A DNA stretch of 64,000 nt from Ralstonia sp. UNC404CL21Col (GCF_000620465.1 NZ_KK211140.1:437964-501963), one strand, 5' to 3'. Positions 51,086 through 62,049 are shown, numbered from the stretch's first letter. The notes: generated from the letters alone by a model not told the origin. Numbers and translations: made by a program.

Positions 51086-54000
51086 ATGAATTCGCCGCGC
51101 TTCGTCCACCTCCGTCTCCACTCCGAATATTCCGTCGTCGATGGCAACGTCCGTCTCGACGATGCCGTCAAGGCTGCCGCCAAAGATGGCATGGGCGCCT
51201 TGGCGCTGACCGATCTCGCCAACGCCTTCGGGCTGGTGCGTTTCTACAAGGAAGCGCGTGGCAAGGGCGTGAAGCCCATCGTCGGGGCCGACGTGTGGAT
51301 CACCAATCACGACGAGCGCGACAAGCCGACGCGCCTGCTGTTGCTGGTGCGTGACAAGCAGGGTTACCTGAACCTGTGCCAGTTGCTGGCCCGGGCGTGG
51401 CTCTCCAACCAGCATCGCGGCCGCGCGGAAATCGCCCCCGAATGGTTCGACGAGCCGGGTGTTGAAAACGCGCCGCTGGCCACCGGTCTGCTGGCGCTCT
51501 CGGGCGCGATGGCGGGCGATATCGGCATGGCGCTGGCCAACGGAAACGATGCGCTGGCGCGCAAGCTCGCGACGCATTGGTCGCGCGTGTTTCCGGGCGC
51601 TTTCTACATCGAGCTGCAGCGCGCCGGGCACGCCGGCACCGAAGCCTACATTCAGCAGGCCGTGAAGCTGGCGTCGGCCATGCAGTTGCCGGTGGTGGCA
51701 ACGCATCCGGTGCAGTTCATGACGCCGGACGATTTCACGGCCCACGAAGCGCGCACGTGCATCGCCGAGGGCGAGCTGCTCGCCAATCCGCGCCGCGCCC
51801 GTCGTTTCACGACCGAACAGTATTTCAAGACGCAGGACGAGATGTGCGCGCTGTTTGCCGACATCCCGTCTGCGCTGGCCAACGCGGTGCAGATCGCGCA
51901 GCGCTGCAACCTCAAGCTGGAACTGGGCAAGCCCAAGCTGCCGCTGTTCCCGACGCCCGATGGCATGTCGCTGGATGACTACCTCGTCCAGCTCGCCAAG
52001 GAAGGGCTGGAAAAGCGCATGGAAGTGCTGTTCCCCGACGAGGCCGTGCGCGAATCCAAACGCGCCGAGTACTACGCCCGCCTGGAATTCGAGACCGGCA
52101 CCATCATCAAGATGGGCTTCCCCGGCTACTTCCTGATCGTTGCAGACTTCATCAACTGGGCCAAGAACAACGGCGTGCCGGTGGGGCCGGGCCGGGGCTC
52201 GGGCGCAGGGTCGCTGGTGGCGTATGCGCTGGGCATTACCGATCTGGACCCGCTCAAATACAACCTGCTGTTCGAGCGTTTCCTGAATCCGGAACGTGTG
52301 TCGATGCCCGACTTCGACATCGACTTCTGCCAGCACGGCCGTGACCGCGTCATCCAGTACGTGAAGGAAAAGTACGGCAAGGACGCCGTCTCGCAGATCG
52401 CCACGTTCGGCACCATGGCCGCCAAGGCTGCGGTGCGCGACGTGGGCCGCGTGCTCGATCTCGGCTACAACTTTGTTGACGGCGTGGCCAAGCTGATCCC
52501 GTTCAAGCCGGGCAAGCTCGTCACGCTGGAAGAAGCGAAGAAGGAAGAGCCGCTGCTGGCCGAGCGCGAGGCCAACGAAGAAGAGGTCAAGCAGCTGCTG
52601 GAACTTGCCCAGCGCGTCGAAGGTATGACCCGTAACGTCGGCATGCACGCTGGCGGTGTGCTGATCGCCCCTGGCAAATTGACCGACTTCTGCCCGCTCT
52701 ACACGCAAGGCGGTGAAGACGCCGGCGTCGTCAGTCAGTACGACAAGGACGATGTGGAAGCCGTCGGCCTGGTCAAGTTCGACTTCTTGGGCCTGACCAC
52801 GCTGACGATCCTCGACTGGGCCGAGCGCTACATCCGCATGCTCGATCCGTCCAAGGCGGATTGGAACTGCAGCCACATTCCGCTGACGGACAAGAAGGCG
52901 TTCGACATCCTGAAGACGGCCAACACGGTCGCTGTGTTCCAGCTGGAAAGTCGCGGCATGCAGGGCATGCTGAAGGACGCCAAGCCTGACCGCTTTGAGG
53001 ACATCATCGCCCTCGTGGCGCTGTATCGCCCCGGCCCGATGGACCTGATCCCCAGCTTCTGCGCACGTAAGCACGGCCGCGAGAAGGTGGAGTACCCCGA
53101 CCCGCGCGTCGAGCCGGTGCTCAAGGAGACCTACGGCATCATGGTCTACCAGGAGCAGGTGATGCAGATGGCGCAGATCGTGGGCGGTTACTCGCTCGGC
53201 GGCGCCGACTTGCTGCGCCGCGCGATGGGTAAGAAGAAGCCCGAAGAGATGGCGCAGCACCGAGAGCTGTTCCGCGCGGGCGCTGCCAAGGACGGGCTCT
53301 CCACCGAAAAGGCCGATGAAATCTTCGACCTGATGGAGAAGTTCGCGGGCTACGGCTTCAACAAGTCGCACGCGGCCGCGTATGCGCTGCTGGCGTACTA
53401 CACGGCGTGGCTCAAGGCGCATCACCCGGCCGAATTCATGGCAGCCAACATGTCGCTCGCCATGGACGACACCGACAAGGTGAAGATCCTTTACGACGAT
53501 GCCCGAGGCAAGAACGGCCTGACCATCCTGCCGCCGGATATCAACGCCAGCCAGTATCGTTTTGCACCGACCGACGCCAAGACCATCCGCTACGGACTGG
53601 GCGGCGTGAAGGGCAGCGGCCAGGGCGCGATCGAAGACATCCTGCGTGCACGCGAAGACGGCCCGTTCAAGGACTTGTTCGACTTCTGCGAACGCGTTGA
53701 CCGCCGCCAGGTCAATCGCCGCACGATCGAAGCGCTGGTGCGCGCCGGCGCCTTCGACAGCCTCAACGCCAACCGTGCGCAGCTCCTCGCTTCGATCGGC
53801 CTGGCCATGGAAGCCGCCGAGCAGAAGGCGGCGGCTGCCAACCAGGTGTCGCTGTTCGACCTGATGAGCGGTGACGATGCCGAGCAGCATCGCCCCGAAC
53901 TCGTCGACGAACCGGCCTGGACGACCAAGCGCAAGCTGCAGGAAGAAAAGCAGGCGCTGGGTTTCTACCTTTCTGGTCACCTGTTCGATGAATACCGCGA

Positions 54001-54604
54001 CGAGGTGCGCCGCTTTGCACGCACGACGCTGGCCGATCTGGCTCGCGAAGTGACCGACAAGGGCAATGGCGGCGGCTACGGCAACCGCGATGCACGTAAC
54101 AAGACGGTGGCCGGCGTGATTGTCGGGCAGCGTACGCAGATGACGCAGCGCGGCAAGATGCTGATCGTCATGCTCGACGACGGCTCCGCCAGCGAAGCCA
54201 CCGAAGTGACGGTTTTCAACGAAGTTTTCGAAGCCAATCGCGCGCTGTTCAAGGAAGACGAAGTGCTGATCGTGCAGGGCAGCGCCCGCCACGACATGTT
54301 CACTGGCGGCGTGCGTGTGACGGCCGAATCCGTCATGGACATGACGCAGGCGCGCGCCAAGTTTGCGCGGGCGATTCGGCTGTCGATGAACGGCGATTCG
54401 ACAGCGGCCAAGCTGCGCGATCTGCTTTCGCCGCATGTGGCGGCAGATGGCAACGGCGTCTCGGTACGCATCAACTACGTTTGCGAGCAGGCCCGCTGCG
54501 AAGCCGTGCTTGGCGACGCGTGGCGCATTGTTCCGAGCGAAGCGGCAATCGCCGCGCTGCGTCAGGCGCTGGACGCCGAGAACGTAGCAACGGTGTACGA
54601 GTAG
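51086..54604 (+). CDS. dnaE: DNA polymerase III alpha subunit
   Basis: Replicative C-family polymerase of 1172 residues (E. coli 1160). The PHP domain begins [14 protein letters not shown]. The polymerase active site has the Asp pair in [16 protein letters not shown] near 409-411 and a third Asp in VKFDFLGL near 562. [19 protein letters not shown] is the P-x-G-R-G-S palm motif, with fingers motifs [10 protein letters not shown] and [14 protein letters not shown] helix-hairpin-helix, OB fold ([18 protein letters not shown]) and tau-binding C-terminus follow. The start at 51086 gives the family N-terminus. A TACAAT lies just ahead. Confidence 0.97.
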   Translation: MNSPRFVHLRLHSEYSVVDGNVRLDDAVKAAAKDGMGALALTDLANAFGLVRFYKEARGKGVKPIVGADVWITNHDERDKPTRLLLLVRDKQGYLNLCQLLARAWLSNQHRGRAEIAPEWFDEPGVENAPLATGLLALSGAMAGDIGMALANGNDALARKLATHWSRVFPGAFYIELQRAGHAGTEAYIQQAVKLASAMQLPVVATHPVQFMTPDDFTAHEARTCIAEGELLANPRRARRFTTEQYFKTQDEMCALFADIPSALANAVQIAQRCNLKLELGKPKLPLFPTPDGMSLDDYLVQLAKEGLEKRMEVLFPDEAVRESKRAEYYARLEFETGTIIKMGFPGYFLIVADFINWAKNNGVPVGPGRGSGAGSLVAYALGITDLDPLKYNLLFERFLNPERVSMPDFDIDFCQHGRDRVIQYVKEKYGKDAVSQIATFGTMAAKAAVRDVGRVLDLGYNFVDGVAKLIPFKPGKLVTLEEAKKEEPLLAEREANEEEVKQLLELAQRVEGMTRNVGMHAGGVLIAPGKLTDFCPLYTQGGEDAGVVSQYDKDDVEAVGLVKFDFLGLTTLTILDWAERYIRMLDPSKADWNCSHIPLTDKKAFDILKTANTVAVFQLESRGMQGMLKDAKPDRFEDIIALVALYRPGPMDLIPSFCARKHGREKVEYPDPRVEPVLKETYGIMVYQEQVMQMAQIVGGYSLGGADLLRRAMGKKKPEEMAQHRELFRAGAAKDGLSTEKADEIFDLMEKFAGYGFNKSHAAAYALLAYYTAWLKAHHPAEFMAANMSLAMDDTDKVKILYDDARGKNGLTILPPDINASQYRFAPTDAKTIRYGLGGVKGSGQGAIEDILRAREDGPFKDLFDFCERVDRRQVNRRTIEALVRAGAFDSLNANRAQLLASIGLAMEAAEQKAAAANQVSLFDLMSGDDAEQHRPELVDEPAWTTKRKLQEEKQALGFYLSGHLFDEYRDEVRRFARTTLADLAREVTDKGNGGGYGNRDARNKTVAGVIVGQRTQMTQRGKMLIVMLDDGSASEATEVTVFNEVFEANRALFKEDEVLIVQGSARHDMFTGGVRVTAESVMDMTQARAKFARAIRLSMNGDSTAAKLRDLLSPHVAADGNGVSVRINYVCEQARCEAVLGDAWRIVPSEAAIAALRQALDAENVATVYE

Positions 54605-54687
54605 TTCGAAGATGGCGCGGGGGGCGCCATTGCCGGGCGGGCGCTCGGCTCGACTGCAGTCTCAATACGATTATTACTAGAGCATCC

Positions 54688-55755
54688 ATGAACGTCGGAA
54701 TCTCGTGCAACGCGCTGGGCTACAGCGGCGGCAGCGAGCGCTACGCGATGGACCTGGTGCGCGGTCTGCATGAGCGCGCCATCCGTCCTGTGTTCTTCGC
54801 CAAGATGGTGGACAAGGCGCTTCCCGAATACCGCCAGGTCAAGGCCGTTGCATTGCCCACGCGCAAGCTGCCCGGCAAATTGAATGACCACGCGTTCGGC
54901 TGGCTTGTGCGCTATCTGGCCAAGCGCGAGCACATCGATCTGATGATCGGCTGCAATCGCACGGGCGCTTCGGATATCGCTATTTGTGGCGGTACGCACG
55001 TCGGCTATCTGAAGAGCTTTTCAAAAGAGCCAGCCTTCTGGGATCGCCAGCAGATCGCCCTGGAGCGCCGCGACTATGTGCGCTCGCACGTTGTCGTTGC
55101 GCACTCGCGACTGATGGCGCAGGAAGTGCTCGACTACTACGACATTCCCGCTGACAAGGTAAAGACGGTGTACCCCCCCGTGAGTGAGACGAAGTTCTCG
55201 CCGGTGGATGAAGCGGAGCGTCAGCGCCTGCGCGATGAGCTTGGCTTCGCGAAGGACCGCGTCACGTTTGTGTTCCCGTCGTCGAGTCACAAGCGCAAGG
55301 GTTATCCGCTGCTGGAGGCGTTTTTCTCGAAGACGGATTTGCCTGTGCAGCTGGCGGTGATCGGGCGGCCGGTGTCGTCGTCCTCGCCCAACATCCGCTA
55401 CCTGGGATACCGCAAGGACATCGAGAACGTCTACCGCGCGGCGGATTACACGATCCTGGCTTCGCACTACGAGCCGTTCGGGCTGATTGGCGTGGAGTCC
55501 GTGCTGTGCGGCACGCCCGCCGTGCTCGCAGCCAATATTGCCTGCACCGAGGTGATCTCGGAAGACGGGGCGCCTACCTTCGATCTGGATGATCCGGCCA
55601 CGCTCGGGCGCACGATTGAGGCGGCTGTTGCGCGCGTGCACGCGGGGCAAGCGCGCCTGTCAAATCCGCGTGAGCACCTTCGCTATGACCCGGGCATCAC
55701 GGCGCACATCGACGCGCTCCTGGCGCTTGCCCCTGGCGCGGGGACATTGCGATGA
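54688..55755 (+). CDS. GT4-family glycosyltransferase
   Basis: GT-B fold sugar transferase of 355 residues that probably adds a sugar to the LPS core on the cytoplasmic face. The N-terminal half starts MNVGISCNALGYSGGSERYA, a donor/acceptor loop; the C-terminal half has the nucleotide-sugar signature SHYEPFGLIGVESVLCGTP (E-x7-E pattern). The nearest activity class is WaaG-like. First of four overlapping or closely spaced genes ending at 58647. Its stop overlaps the next start by 4 bp. Confidence 0.85.
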   Translation: MNVGISCNALGYSGGSERYAMDLVRGLHERAIRPVFFAKMVDKALPEYRQVKAVALPTRKLPGKLNDHAFGWLVRYLAKREHIDLMIGCNRTGASDIAICGGTHVGYLKSFSKEPAFWDRQQIALERRDYVRSHVVVAHSRLMAQEVLDYYDIPADKVKTVYPPVSETKFSPVDEAERQRLRDELGFAKDRVTFVFPSSSHKRKGYPLLEAFFSKTDLPVQLAVIGRPVSSSSPNIRYLGYRKDIENVYRAADYTILASHYEPFGLIGVESVLCGTPAVLAANIACTEVISEDGAPTFDLDDPATLGRTIEAAVARVHAGQARLSNPREHLRYDPGITAHIDALLALAPGAGTLR

Positions 55756-57032
55756 GCGGCTTGATGCAACGTGGCCGGACGCTGATAGCGAGCGCGCCGG
55801 CGGCGCTGGCCGTGTTCGGAATCTCCATCCTCCCGGCCTTCATGCTGTCGGTCCGTGGCGCAGCGTTCCTGTCGTTCTTGCTGCTGCTGGTGGCCGCGTT
55901 CTGGTCGATGCTCGCCGCGCCTGCAGAGGTGTTCAGCCGACTGCGGACGATGTGGCGCGAACATCGCTGGCTGATCCTGGCCATGGCCGCCATGCCAACC
56001 GCCATGCTGATCAGTGCTCAGTTGAACCCCGCGGCGCCGCGCAGCGTGCCATTTGCCTATGGCCGGCTCTGGCTGTTCGGGCTGGCGCTGTTTGCGCTGT
56101 TGCAATTGCGGCCTAAACAGCTGGAGAGCGTGCAGTGGGGATGTGTGGCGGGCGCGCTTGCCTCCGTCGTATGGGCTTATCTCGAATTGCGTATCGGACG
56201 GCCAGACAAGATCGGTGCATTCGCCAACACAATCCCGTTCGGCAATCTGTCGTTGCTGATGGGCTTGTTCTCGCTGATTTCCATTGGGTGGTCTAAAGAG
56301 GATGGGTGGCCCCTTATTGCGTTGCGTTTGGCAGGCGGGGGCGCTGGGCTCTTTGCCTCATACATGTCGCAGTCGCGCGGCGGCTGGGTTGCGATTCCTG
56401 TCCTGCTGCTGATCGCCGTGGCGACACTGCGTCACGTGAGCTGGAAAAAGCGAGTGGCAGCGTTGCTGGTCTTCTTTGCGCTGTTGGCAGCGGTATGCGT
56501 GTCGTCGAGTATGGTTCGTGCCCGTTTCGATCAGGCAGTCAGCGATTTGCACGCCTATCAAGCTGGTCAGACCAACACGTCGGTCGGTATCCGCTTCCAA
56601 CTCTGGAGAGCCGCGACCTTGATGCTGACGCGCCACCCGCTGGCCGGGGTGGGGCGAGGCCAATTCGAGCCCGCTCTCAAGGCAATTCACGCTGAAGGCC
56701 TGATCACACGGGAAGCGACTGCCTTCGAGCATGCCCACAACGAGTTTCTATACAATGGCGCCACGCTTGGCGTGCTGGGCATCGGCGCATTGCTGGCGCT
56801 GTACCTGGTGCCCGCCGCCTACTTTCTGCGCGCCGCGCTGTGCGACGACCGCATCTTGCGCACGACGGGCGCGATGGGCCTCACGTTGTGTGTCGGCTTT
56901 CTACTGTTCGGGCTGACCGAAGTGATGCTGATCATCGCGCAGACGGTCGTGTTCTACAGCGTGATGGTGGCCGTGTTCACCGCGCATATTCACCGGCGCC
57001 GGCAGCAGCTTGGTGCCGCTCCTGTTTTCTGA
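55752..57032 (+). CDS. O-antigen ligase (WaaL-like) membrane protein
   Basis: Polytopic protein of 426 residues with about ten to twelve hydrophobic helices and a large periplasmic loop near 280-340, the Wzy/WaaL (O-antigen ligase) fold. Its loop includes NTSVGIRFQLWRAA and the conserved H-x-HNEFL-type motif FEHAHNEFLYNGA, with the R and H residues typical of WaaL. It should move undecaprenyl-linked O-antigen to lipid A-core in the periplasm. Its start overlaps the upstream glycosyltransferase stop (ATGA). Wzy polymerases have similar sequences and remain an alternative. Confidence 0.8.
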   Translation: MSGLMQRGRTLIASAPAALAVFGISILPAFMLSVRGAAFLSFLLLLVAAFWSMLAAPAEVFSRLRTMWREHRWLILAMAAMPTAMLISAQLNPAAPRSVPFAYGRLWLFGLALFALLQLRPKQLESVQWGCVAGALASVVWAYLELRIGRPDKIGAFANTIPFGNLSLLMGLFSLISIGWSKEDGWPLIALRLAGGGAGLFASYMSQSRGGWVAIPVLLLIAVATLRHVSWKKRVAALLVFFALLAAVCVSSSMVRARFDQAVSDLHAYQAGQTNTSVGIRFQLWRAATLMLTRHPLAGVGRGQFEPALKAIHAEGLITREATAFEHAHNEFLYNGATLGVLGIGALLALYLVPAAYFLRAALCDDRILRTTGAMGLTLCVGFLLFGLTEVMLIIAQTVVFYSVMVAVFTAHIHRRRQQLGAAPVF

Positions 57033-57044
57033 GATTGTTTTCGC

Positions 57045-57818
57045 ATGCCTGCATCCAATCGAGCCACGCTCGCCGTCATCATCGTCGCCAAGAATGAAGC
57101 CGCTGATATCGGCGATTGCATCCGCTCGGTACGTGACTGGGCGGACGATGTCATCGTCTTCGACTCGGGCAGCACGGACGGCACGCAGGACATCTGCCGC
57201 CAGCTCGGTGCGCGCGTGTTCGAGACCGACTGGCCCGGCTACGGCGAGCAATCCAACCGCGCCTTGCGCGAGGCGCGCACCGACTGGGTGCTTTCGCTGG
57301 ACGCCGACGAGCGCATCAGCCCCGAATTGCGGGCCGAGATGATCGCCGTACTGGAATCGGGCAGCCCGCACACTGTCTACTCCATGCCGCGCAGCTCCAG
57401 TTTTTGCGGCCGCTTCATGAAGCATTCGGGCTGGTGGCCGGACCGCATTCGTCGCTTTTTCAAGCGCGAACAGGTGACGTTCTTCGATGCGCCGGTGCAC
57501 TCGCACTTGGTCTTCGAGGGTACGGTGGGCGACTTCCGCGCACCGATCATCCACTATTCGATTCCGGATCTGAAGGCTGCGCTGGACAAAGCCAACGATT
57601 ATTCGACCGCCGGTGCGGCCGCAGCTTATGCCAAGGGCAAGCGCGCGTCGTTGGGCAGCGCCATCGGTCACGGGCTGTGGGCGTTCATCCGTACGTACAT
57701 CATCCAGCGGGGCTTCCTCGATGGTGCGGAGGGCTTCATGCTGGCCGTGTCGAACGCCGAGGGCACGTATTACCGCTACGTCAAGCTGATGATGCTGCAT
57801 CGTCATGGCAAGCGCTGA
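57045..57818 (+). CDS. GT2 glycosyltransferase, WaaE/KdtX-like
   Basis: GT-A fold transferase of 257 residues. LAVIIVAKNEAADIGDCI and VIVFDSGSTDGT form the nucleotide-binding half, LSLDADERISPEL contains the D-x-D metal site, and PVHSHLVFEG (acceptor side) with the C-terminal KLMMLHRHGKR matches the WaaE-like LPS-core beta-1,4-glucosyltransferase group. It ends within the start of the following gene (14-bp overlap), so expression is coupled. Confidence 0.85.
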   Translation: MPASNRATLAVIIVAKNEAADIGDCIRSVRDWADDVIVFDSGSTDGTQDICRQLGARVFETDWPGYGEQSNRALREARTDWVLSLDADERISPELRAEMIAVLESGSPHTVYSMPRSSSFCGRFMKHSGWWPDRIRRFFKREQVTFFDAPVHSHLVFEGTVGDFRAPIIHYSIPDLKAALDKANDYSTAGAAAAYAKGKRASLGSAIGHGLWAFIRTYIIQRGFLDGAEGFMLAVSNAEGTYYRYVKLMMLHRHGKR

Positions 57819-58647
57819 GCCGCCGCGTCGCATCGCCCTCATCGTTACGACGTATAACCGCCCGGACGCGTTGGTTCGCGTACTGGCCGGCTGTGGCGCA
57901 CAGACCGATCGCGCATTCGATGTCATCGTCGCCGACGATGGTTCGCGCGATGACACACGCGTGGCGGTCGAAGCCGCTGCCAAGACTGCGCCGTATCCGC
58001 TGCGTCATGTCTGGCATCGCGACGACGGATTTCGCGCTGGTGAGATCCGCAACCGCGGCGTGCTGGCGACGGACGCCGACTACCTCCTTTTTCTCGATGG
58101 CGATTGCGTGCCGCGTCCGGATTTTGTGGCGCGGCATCGCGCGTTGGCCGAGCGGGGGCGCCTGCTGTCTGGCAGTCGCATCCTCCTGAATGAGGCGATG
58201 ACGCGTGAGGTCGTCACGCAGCAGATCGACATTCACCTGAAGGACCGCGCGTATTGGTTTGCCGCCTGGCGCGCGGGTCGAATCAACAAATTCTTGCCGC
58301 TGTTGGTGCCGGGTTTGCCGGTGCCGCGCACTTTCAAGGACACCAGCCTGCGCGGCATCAAGAGCTGCAACCTTGGCGTGTGGCGCAGCGATTTCGAGCG
58401 CGTAAACGGCTTCGATCAGAGCTTCGTCGGGTGGGGTCATGAAGACGCTGATCTGGCGGTCCGCCTGTACAACGCTGGTGTGCGGCGCAAACGTGGCTTC
58501 TGCGCGACCGAGGTCTTCCACCTATGGCATCGCGAACAATCGCGCGAGCAGGAAAGCCCCAACTATCAACGCATGATGGCTCGGCGCAATACCGACATCA
58601 TCCGCGCAGACGTTGGGCTTGCAGAGCTGCGAGAGCAGGGCGCCTGA
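57805..58647 (+). CDS. GT2 glycosyltransferase with galactosyltransferase-type C-terminus
   Basis: A 280-residue GT-A transferase: IALIVTTYNRPDALVRVL, VADDGSRDDT, and the D-x-D site FLDGDCVPR. The C-terminal ED-containing segment VNGFDQSFVGWGHEDADLAVRLYNAG belongs to the glycosyltransferase family 2/galactosyltransferase C-terminal type (cited in part: GWGHEDADLAVRL). Coupled to the upstream GT2 by a 14-bp overlap; converges on the GT25 gene with 15 bp between stops. Sugar and acceptor unknown, LPS core most likely. Confidence 0.82.
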   Translation: MASAEPPRRIALIVTTYNRPDALVRVLAGCGAQTDRAFDVIVADDGSRDDTRVAVEAAAKTAPYPLRHVWHRDDGFRAGEIRNRGVLATDADYLLFLDGDCVPRPDFVARHRALAERGRLLSGSRILLNEAMTREVVTQQIDIHLKDRAYWFAAWRAGRINKFLPLLVPGLPVPRTFKDTSLRGIKSCNLGVWRSDFERVNGFDQSFVGWGHEDADLAVRLYNAGVRRKRGFCATEVFHLWHREQSREQESPNYQRMMARRNTDIIRADVGLAELREQGA

Positions 58648-58662
58648 GCGCGCGCCGTCTGC

Positions 58663-59445
58663 TCACCAAGTCTTCTTCTGCTTAACGATGCCGAGAAACG
58701 GCCGCACGAAGATCTGATAGAGGAACTTGCGCACGAAGATCTGGCGGAGATGATGGCCGAGCCCCAGGCGGTCATCGGCTTCGCGGCTTTTGATGGCGCG
58801 ATCGGCTTCCAGGTTCGAGCCGCTATCGAAGTTCTGCACGCCAATCACATAAGGCACGACCGCACGCATCTGCACGATGCCTTCGCGCTCGAACTTGTAC
58901 CAGTAGTCTGCGGCCAGCCACACGGGATAGAGCTGCTCGACCATGCGCTTGGCCGCGGCGCGCGTGACGAAATAGCCATGAGCGAGCCACTGGTAGTTGG
59001 CGAGTTTGACCGTGCGGTGGTTCGCTGTCAGCGGCCGGGCACTGCGCTTGTAGTAACGGTCGATGTGCGTGAGCAGCGTGACAACGGGCTCGTCGGGTGA
59101 CACGCTCTTTGCCAGGGCGTCGAGTACGGCAGGCACCTCCGGCCCGAGTTTGGCGTCGTCTTCCAGAATGAGCGCGTAGGGCAGGTCCTGCTCGATCATT
59201 GCGCGGTAGACGCCGAGGTGGCTCAGCGCGCAGCCGACTTCGCCGACGGTCAATTCGCGGCTTTGGCTCGTAGCGCGTGCGTGGTCATAGTGGCGCGCAA
59301 GTTCGTCGGCGGGAAGTGTCTTGCCGTACACACCGGGGAAGCGGCGATGCGGCAGGCCCAACGCATCGAGTTGTCGCTCCAGGGCCTCGCGGCGCCCGGC
59401 GTCGTGGTCGAGATTGATGAAGAACGTGGGAACGCGCGAACTCAT
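58663..59445 (-). CDS. GT25-family LPS glycosyltransferase
   Basis: A 260-residue transferase of the LPS-type GT25 family. FFINLDHDAGRREALERQL is the characteristic opening, with GEVGCALSHLGVYR near 68-81 and the metal-binding ALILEDDAKLG. Members add galactose or related sugars to LPS core or lipooligosaccharide. It lies on the opposite strand from the rest of the cluster, between the GT2 gene and msbA, and is therefore separately transcribed. The C-terminus is strongly basic and hydrophobic (FVRKFLYQIFVRPFLG), possibly a membrane contact. Confidence 0.83.
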   Translation of the reverse strand: MSSRVPTFFINLDHDAGRREALERQLDALGLPHRRFPGVYGKTLPADELARHYDHARATSQSRELTVGEVGCALSHLGVYRAMIEQDLPYALILEDDAKLGPEVPAVLDALAKSVSPDEPVVTLLTHIDRYYKRSARPLTANHRTVKLANYQWLAHGYFVTRAAAKRMVEQLYPVWLAADYWYKFEREGIVQMRAVVPYVIGVQNFDSGSNLEADRAIKSREADDRLGLGHHLRQIFVRKFLYQIFVRPFLGIVKQKKTW

Positions 59446-59632
59446 TGCGGAAGCGTCAGGTGATCCGCCGGCCAGTCTGGACCGGGCATTGCGCAGCAGG
59501 ATGGGCCGGGTGGTGGATTGCCGCTAAAATGCCGGGTCGCCCGTCTGTCGGATGACAGCCGCTGCAACGCACTTTATGGCGGCCATGCGATCGCCATGCG
59601 ACGCAAGCTGCCCACCCTCATTTGAAAACGCC

Positions 59633-61402
59633 GTGAGTATACAAGCAAAGTCTGACCACCCAGCGCCCGCCAAGCCGATGCTCAAGCGGTTGTGGGGCTA
59701 CCTTCGCCCCGAATTGACCGCCTTCATCCTGGCAATGGTCGCCATGGGTGTGGTGGCGGCCACGGAGGGGATCATCCCCAAAGTCGTGAAGGATTTGCTG
59801 GATCAGGGCTTCGGCGGTGAATACGCCGGCAAGCTGTGGCAGGTGCCGGCCATGCTGGTGGGGATTGCCGTGGTGCGCGGCATTGCGCAATTCGCGTCGA
59901 CGTATCTGCTGAGCCTCGTCTCGAACAAGGTGCTGCTGAATCTGCGGATGAAGATGTTCGAACGGCTGCTGCAGGCGCCGGCTTCGTACTATCAGCGCAA
60001 TACGGCAGCGTCGATCATCAACGCGGTCATCTTTGAAGTGAACCAGGTGCTGCAGGTGCTGACCGGTGTGTTCATCACGCTGGTGCGCGACTCGATGACG
60101 GTGCTGGCGCTGCTGGTCTTCCTCTTCTATACCAACTGGCGTTTGACGCTGGTAGTGGCGGTGATCCTGCCGATCATCGGGCTGCTGATGTCGCGTATCA
60201 ACCGTCGCCTGCGCTCGCTCAACCGCGAGAGCCAGAACCTGACCAACCAGGCAGCCTATGTGGTGGAAGAAGCCGTGGGCGGCTACAAGGTCGTCAAGCT
60301 GCATGGTGGCGAGGCGTACGAATCGCTGCGCTTCAATGCCATGACGAACCGCCTGCGTGGTTACGCCATGCGCGTGGCCGTGGCGGGCGGCCTGAACCAG
60401 CCGGTGACGCAGTTCCTCGCGGCGCTGGCGCTGTCGGTCATCCTGGCCATTGCCATGTTGCAGGCGCAGGCCAACCAGACCACCGTCGGCGGCTTTACCG
60501 GCTTTGTGATGGCAATGCTGCTGCTGATCTCGCCGCTCAAGCACCTGACCGACGTGAATCAGCCGCTGCAGCGCGGCCTGACCGCCGCCGAATTCATCTT
60601 CGGCCTGATCGACACGCCGATCGAACCGCAAGAGGGCGGCAAGAAGATCGATCGCGCCCGCGGCGATGTCCGCTTCGACAACGTGACGTTCCGCTATGGC
60701 GAAGATGGCCGGGCAGCGCTCGACAACGTCAATCTGCACGTCAAGCCGGGCGAGGTCGTTGCGCTGGTCGGGCCGTCGGGTAGCGGCAAGACCACGCTGG
60801 TGAACCTGCTGCCGCGCTTCTTCGATCCGACCTCGGGCACGATCTCGCTCGACGGCGATGCGCTGGCGGATCTGGCCCTGCACGACCTGCGCCGGCAGAT
60901 CGCCTTCGTGAGCCAGGATGTGGTGCTGTTCAACGACACCATCGCAGCCAACGTGGCGTATGGCGCGCGTGACGCCTCCGAGATCGACATGGCGCGCGTG
61001 CGCCGCGCGCTCGAAGCGGCCTACCTGACCGATGTGGTCGACAACCTGCCCGAGGGCATCGATACCAATATCGGCGACAACGGCTCGAAGCTGTCCGGCG
61101 GACAGCGCCAGCGCCTCGCGATTGCCCGCGCGATCTACAAGGATGCGCCGATCCTGATCCTGGACGAAGCGACGTCCGCACTCGATTCGGAGTCCGAGCG
61201 CCAAGTGCAGGCCGCGCTCGAGCGGCTGATGGAGGGCCGTACGACGCTGGTGATCGCGCACCGCCTGTCGACCATCGAAAATGCCGACCGGATCATCGTG
61301 CTGGAGCACGGCAAGATTGCCGAAGCCGGCACGCATCGCGAACTCATCGAGCGCGATGGGTTGTATGCTGGACTCCATCGCATCCAGTTCGCCACCCAGT
61401 AA
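59633..61402 (+). CDS. msbA: Lipid A/phospholipid flippase MsbA
   Basis: ABC exporter half-transporter that flips lipid A-core across the inner membrane as a homodimer, here about 589 residues. The six-helix transmembrane domain (about 25-310) includes [18 protein letters not shown] (coupling region). The nucleotide-binding domain has Walker [11 protein letters not shown]-loop FVSQDVVLF, signature LSGGQRQR, Walker [13 protein letters not shown] and the H-loop IAHRLS. The start codon GTG 59633 gives the usual length; ATG 59552 would add 27 residues. A TAAAAT lies at 59525-59530. Position after the LPS glycosyltransferases fits the lipid A role. Confidence 0.88.
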   Translation: MSIQAKSDHPAPAKPMLKRLWGYLRPELTAFILAMVAMGVVAATEGIIPKVVKDLLDQGFGGEYAGKLWQVPAMLVGIAVVRGIAQFASTYLLSLVSNKVLLNLRMKMFERLLQAPASYYQRNTAASIINAVIFEVNQVLQVLTGVFITLVRDSMTVLALLVFLFYTNWRLTLVVAVILPIIGLLMSRINRRLRSLNRESQNLTNQAAYVVEEAVGGYKVVKLHGGEAYESLRFNAMTNRLRGYAMRVAVAGGLNQPVTQFLAALALSVILAIAMLQAQANQTTVGGFTGFVMAMLLLISPLKHLTDVNQPLQRGLTAAEFIFGLIDTPIEPQEGGKKIDRARGDVRFDNVTFRYGEDGRAALDNVNLHVKPGEVVALVGPSGSGKTTLVNLLPRFFDPTSGTISLDGDALADLALHDLRRQIAFVSQDVVLFNDTIAANVAYGARDASEIDMARVRRALEAAYLTDVVDNLPEGIDTNIGDNGSKLSGGQRQRLAIARAIYKDAPILILDEATSALDSESERQVQAALERLMEGRTTLVIAHRLSTIENADRIIVLEHGKIAEAGTHRELIERDGLYAGLHRIQFATQ

Positions 61403-61452
61403 GCCCTCCCGCTGGGGCGGCGCGCTCAGGATGCTCAATCAAAGGAGACATC

Positions 61453-62049
61453 GTGACGATCACCACGCCGCCCATCAGCCGGTTCCCCGTTCCTGAACTG
61501 GCCGACATTCCCGAAGACATTCGCGCGCGCATCCTCGAGGTGCAGGAGAAGAGCGGCTTTGTGCCGAACGTCTTCCTGGCGCTGTCGCATCGGCCCGACG
61601 AATGCCGTGCCTTCTTCGCGTACCACGACGCGCTGATGCTGCGCGAAGGCAGCAGCCTCACCAAGGGCGAGCGCGAGATGATCGTCGTCGCCACCTCCGC
61701 CGCCAACCAGTGCCTGTATTGCGTGGTCGCGCACGGCGCCATCCTGCGCATTTACGAGAAGAATCCGCTGGTGGCCGACCAGGTGGCCGTCAATTATCGG
61801 AAGGCCGACATCACGCCGCGCCAGCGGGCCATGCTCGACTTTGCGATGAAGGTCTGCACCGCCTCGCACACCGTCAATGACGCCGACTATGAAGCGCTGC
61901 GCGCGCACGGCTTCGATGATGAGGACATCTGGGACATCACCGGCATCACCGCCTTTTTCGGTCTGTCGAACCGCATGGCGAATGTGATTTCGATGCGGCC
62001 GAATGACGAGTTTTTCCTGCTCGGCCGCGTGCCGCGCGAAAAGAAGTAG
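61453..62049 (+). CDS. Peroxidase-related (AhpD/CMD-like) protein
   Basis: A 198-residue protein of the carboxymuconolactone decarboxylase/AhpD superfamily, uncharacterised peroxidase-related branch. The redox motif is C-x2-C followed by His in NQCLYCVVAHGA (about 91-102), the arrangement of the AhpD active site. The start is GTG with AAAGGAG upstream. It stands alone between msbA and a converging LysR gene (14 bp between stops). Disulfide-dependent hydroperoxide reduction is expected from the family; no partner AhpC is nearby. Confidence 0.82.
   Translation: MTITTPPISRFPVPELADIPEDIRARILEVQEKSGFVPNVFLALSHRPDECRAFFAYHDALMLREGSSLTKGEREMIVVATSAANQCLYCVVAHGAILRIYEKNPLVADQVAVNYRKADITPRQRAMLDFAMKVCTASHTVNDADYEALRAHGFDDEDIWDITGITAFFGLSNRMANVISMRPNDEFFLLGRVPREKK

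Noticed and set aside
50936-54436. 1,167-codon upstream extension of trhO opposite dnaE
   Set aside because: trhO has a clear family N-terminus at 50935; the extension is antisense to dnaE and lacks any domain.
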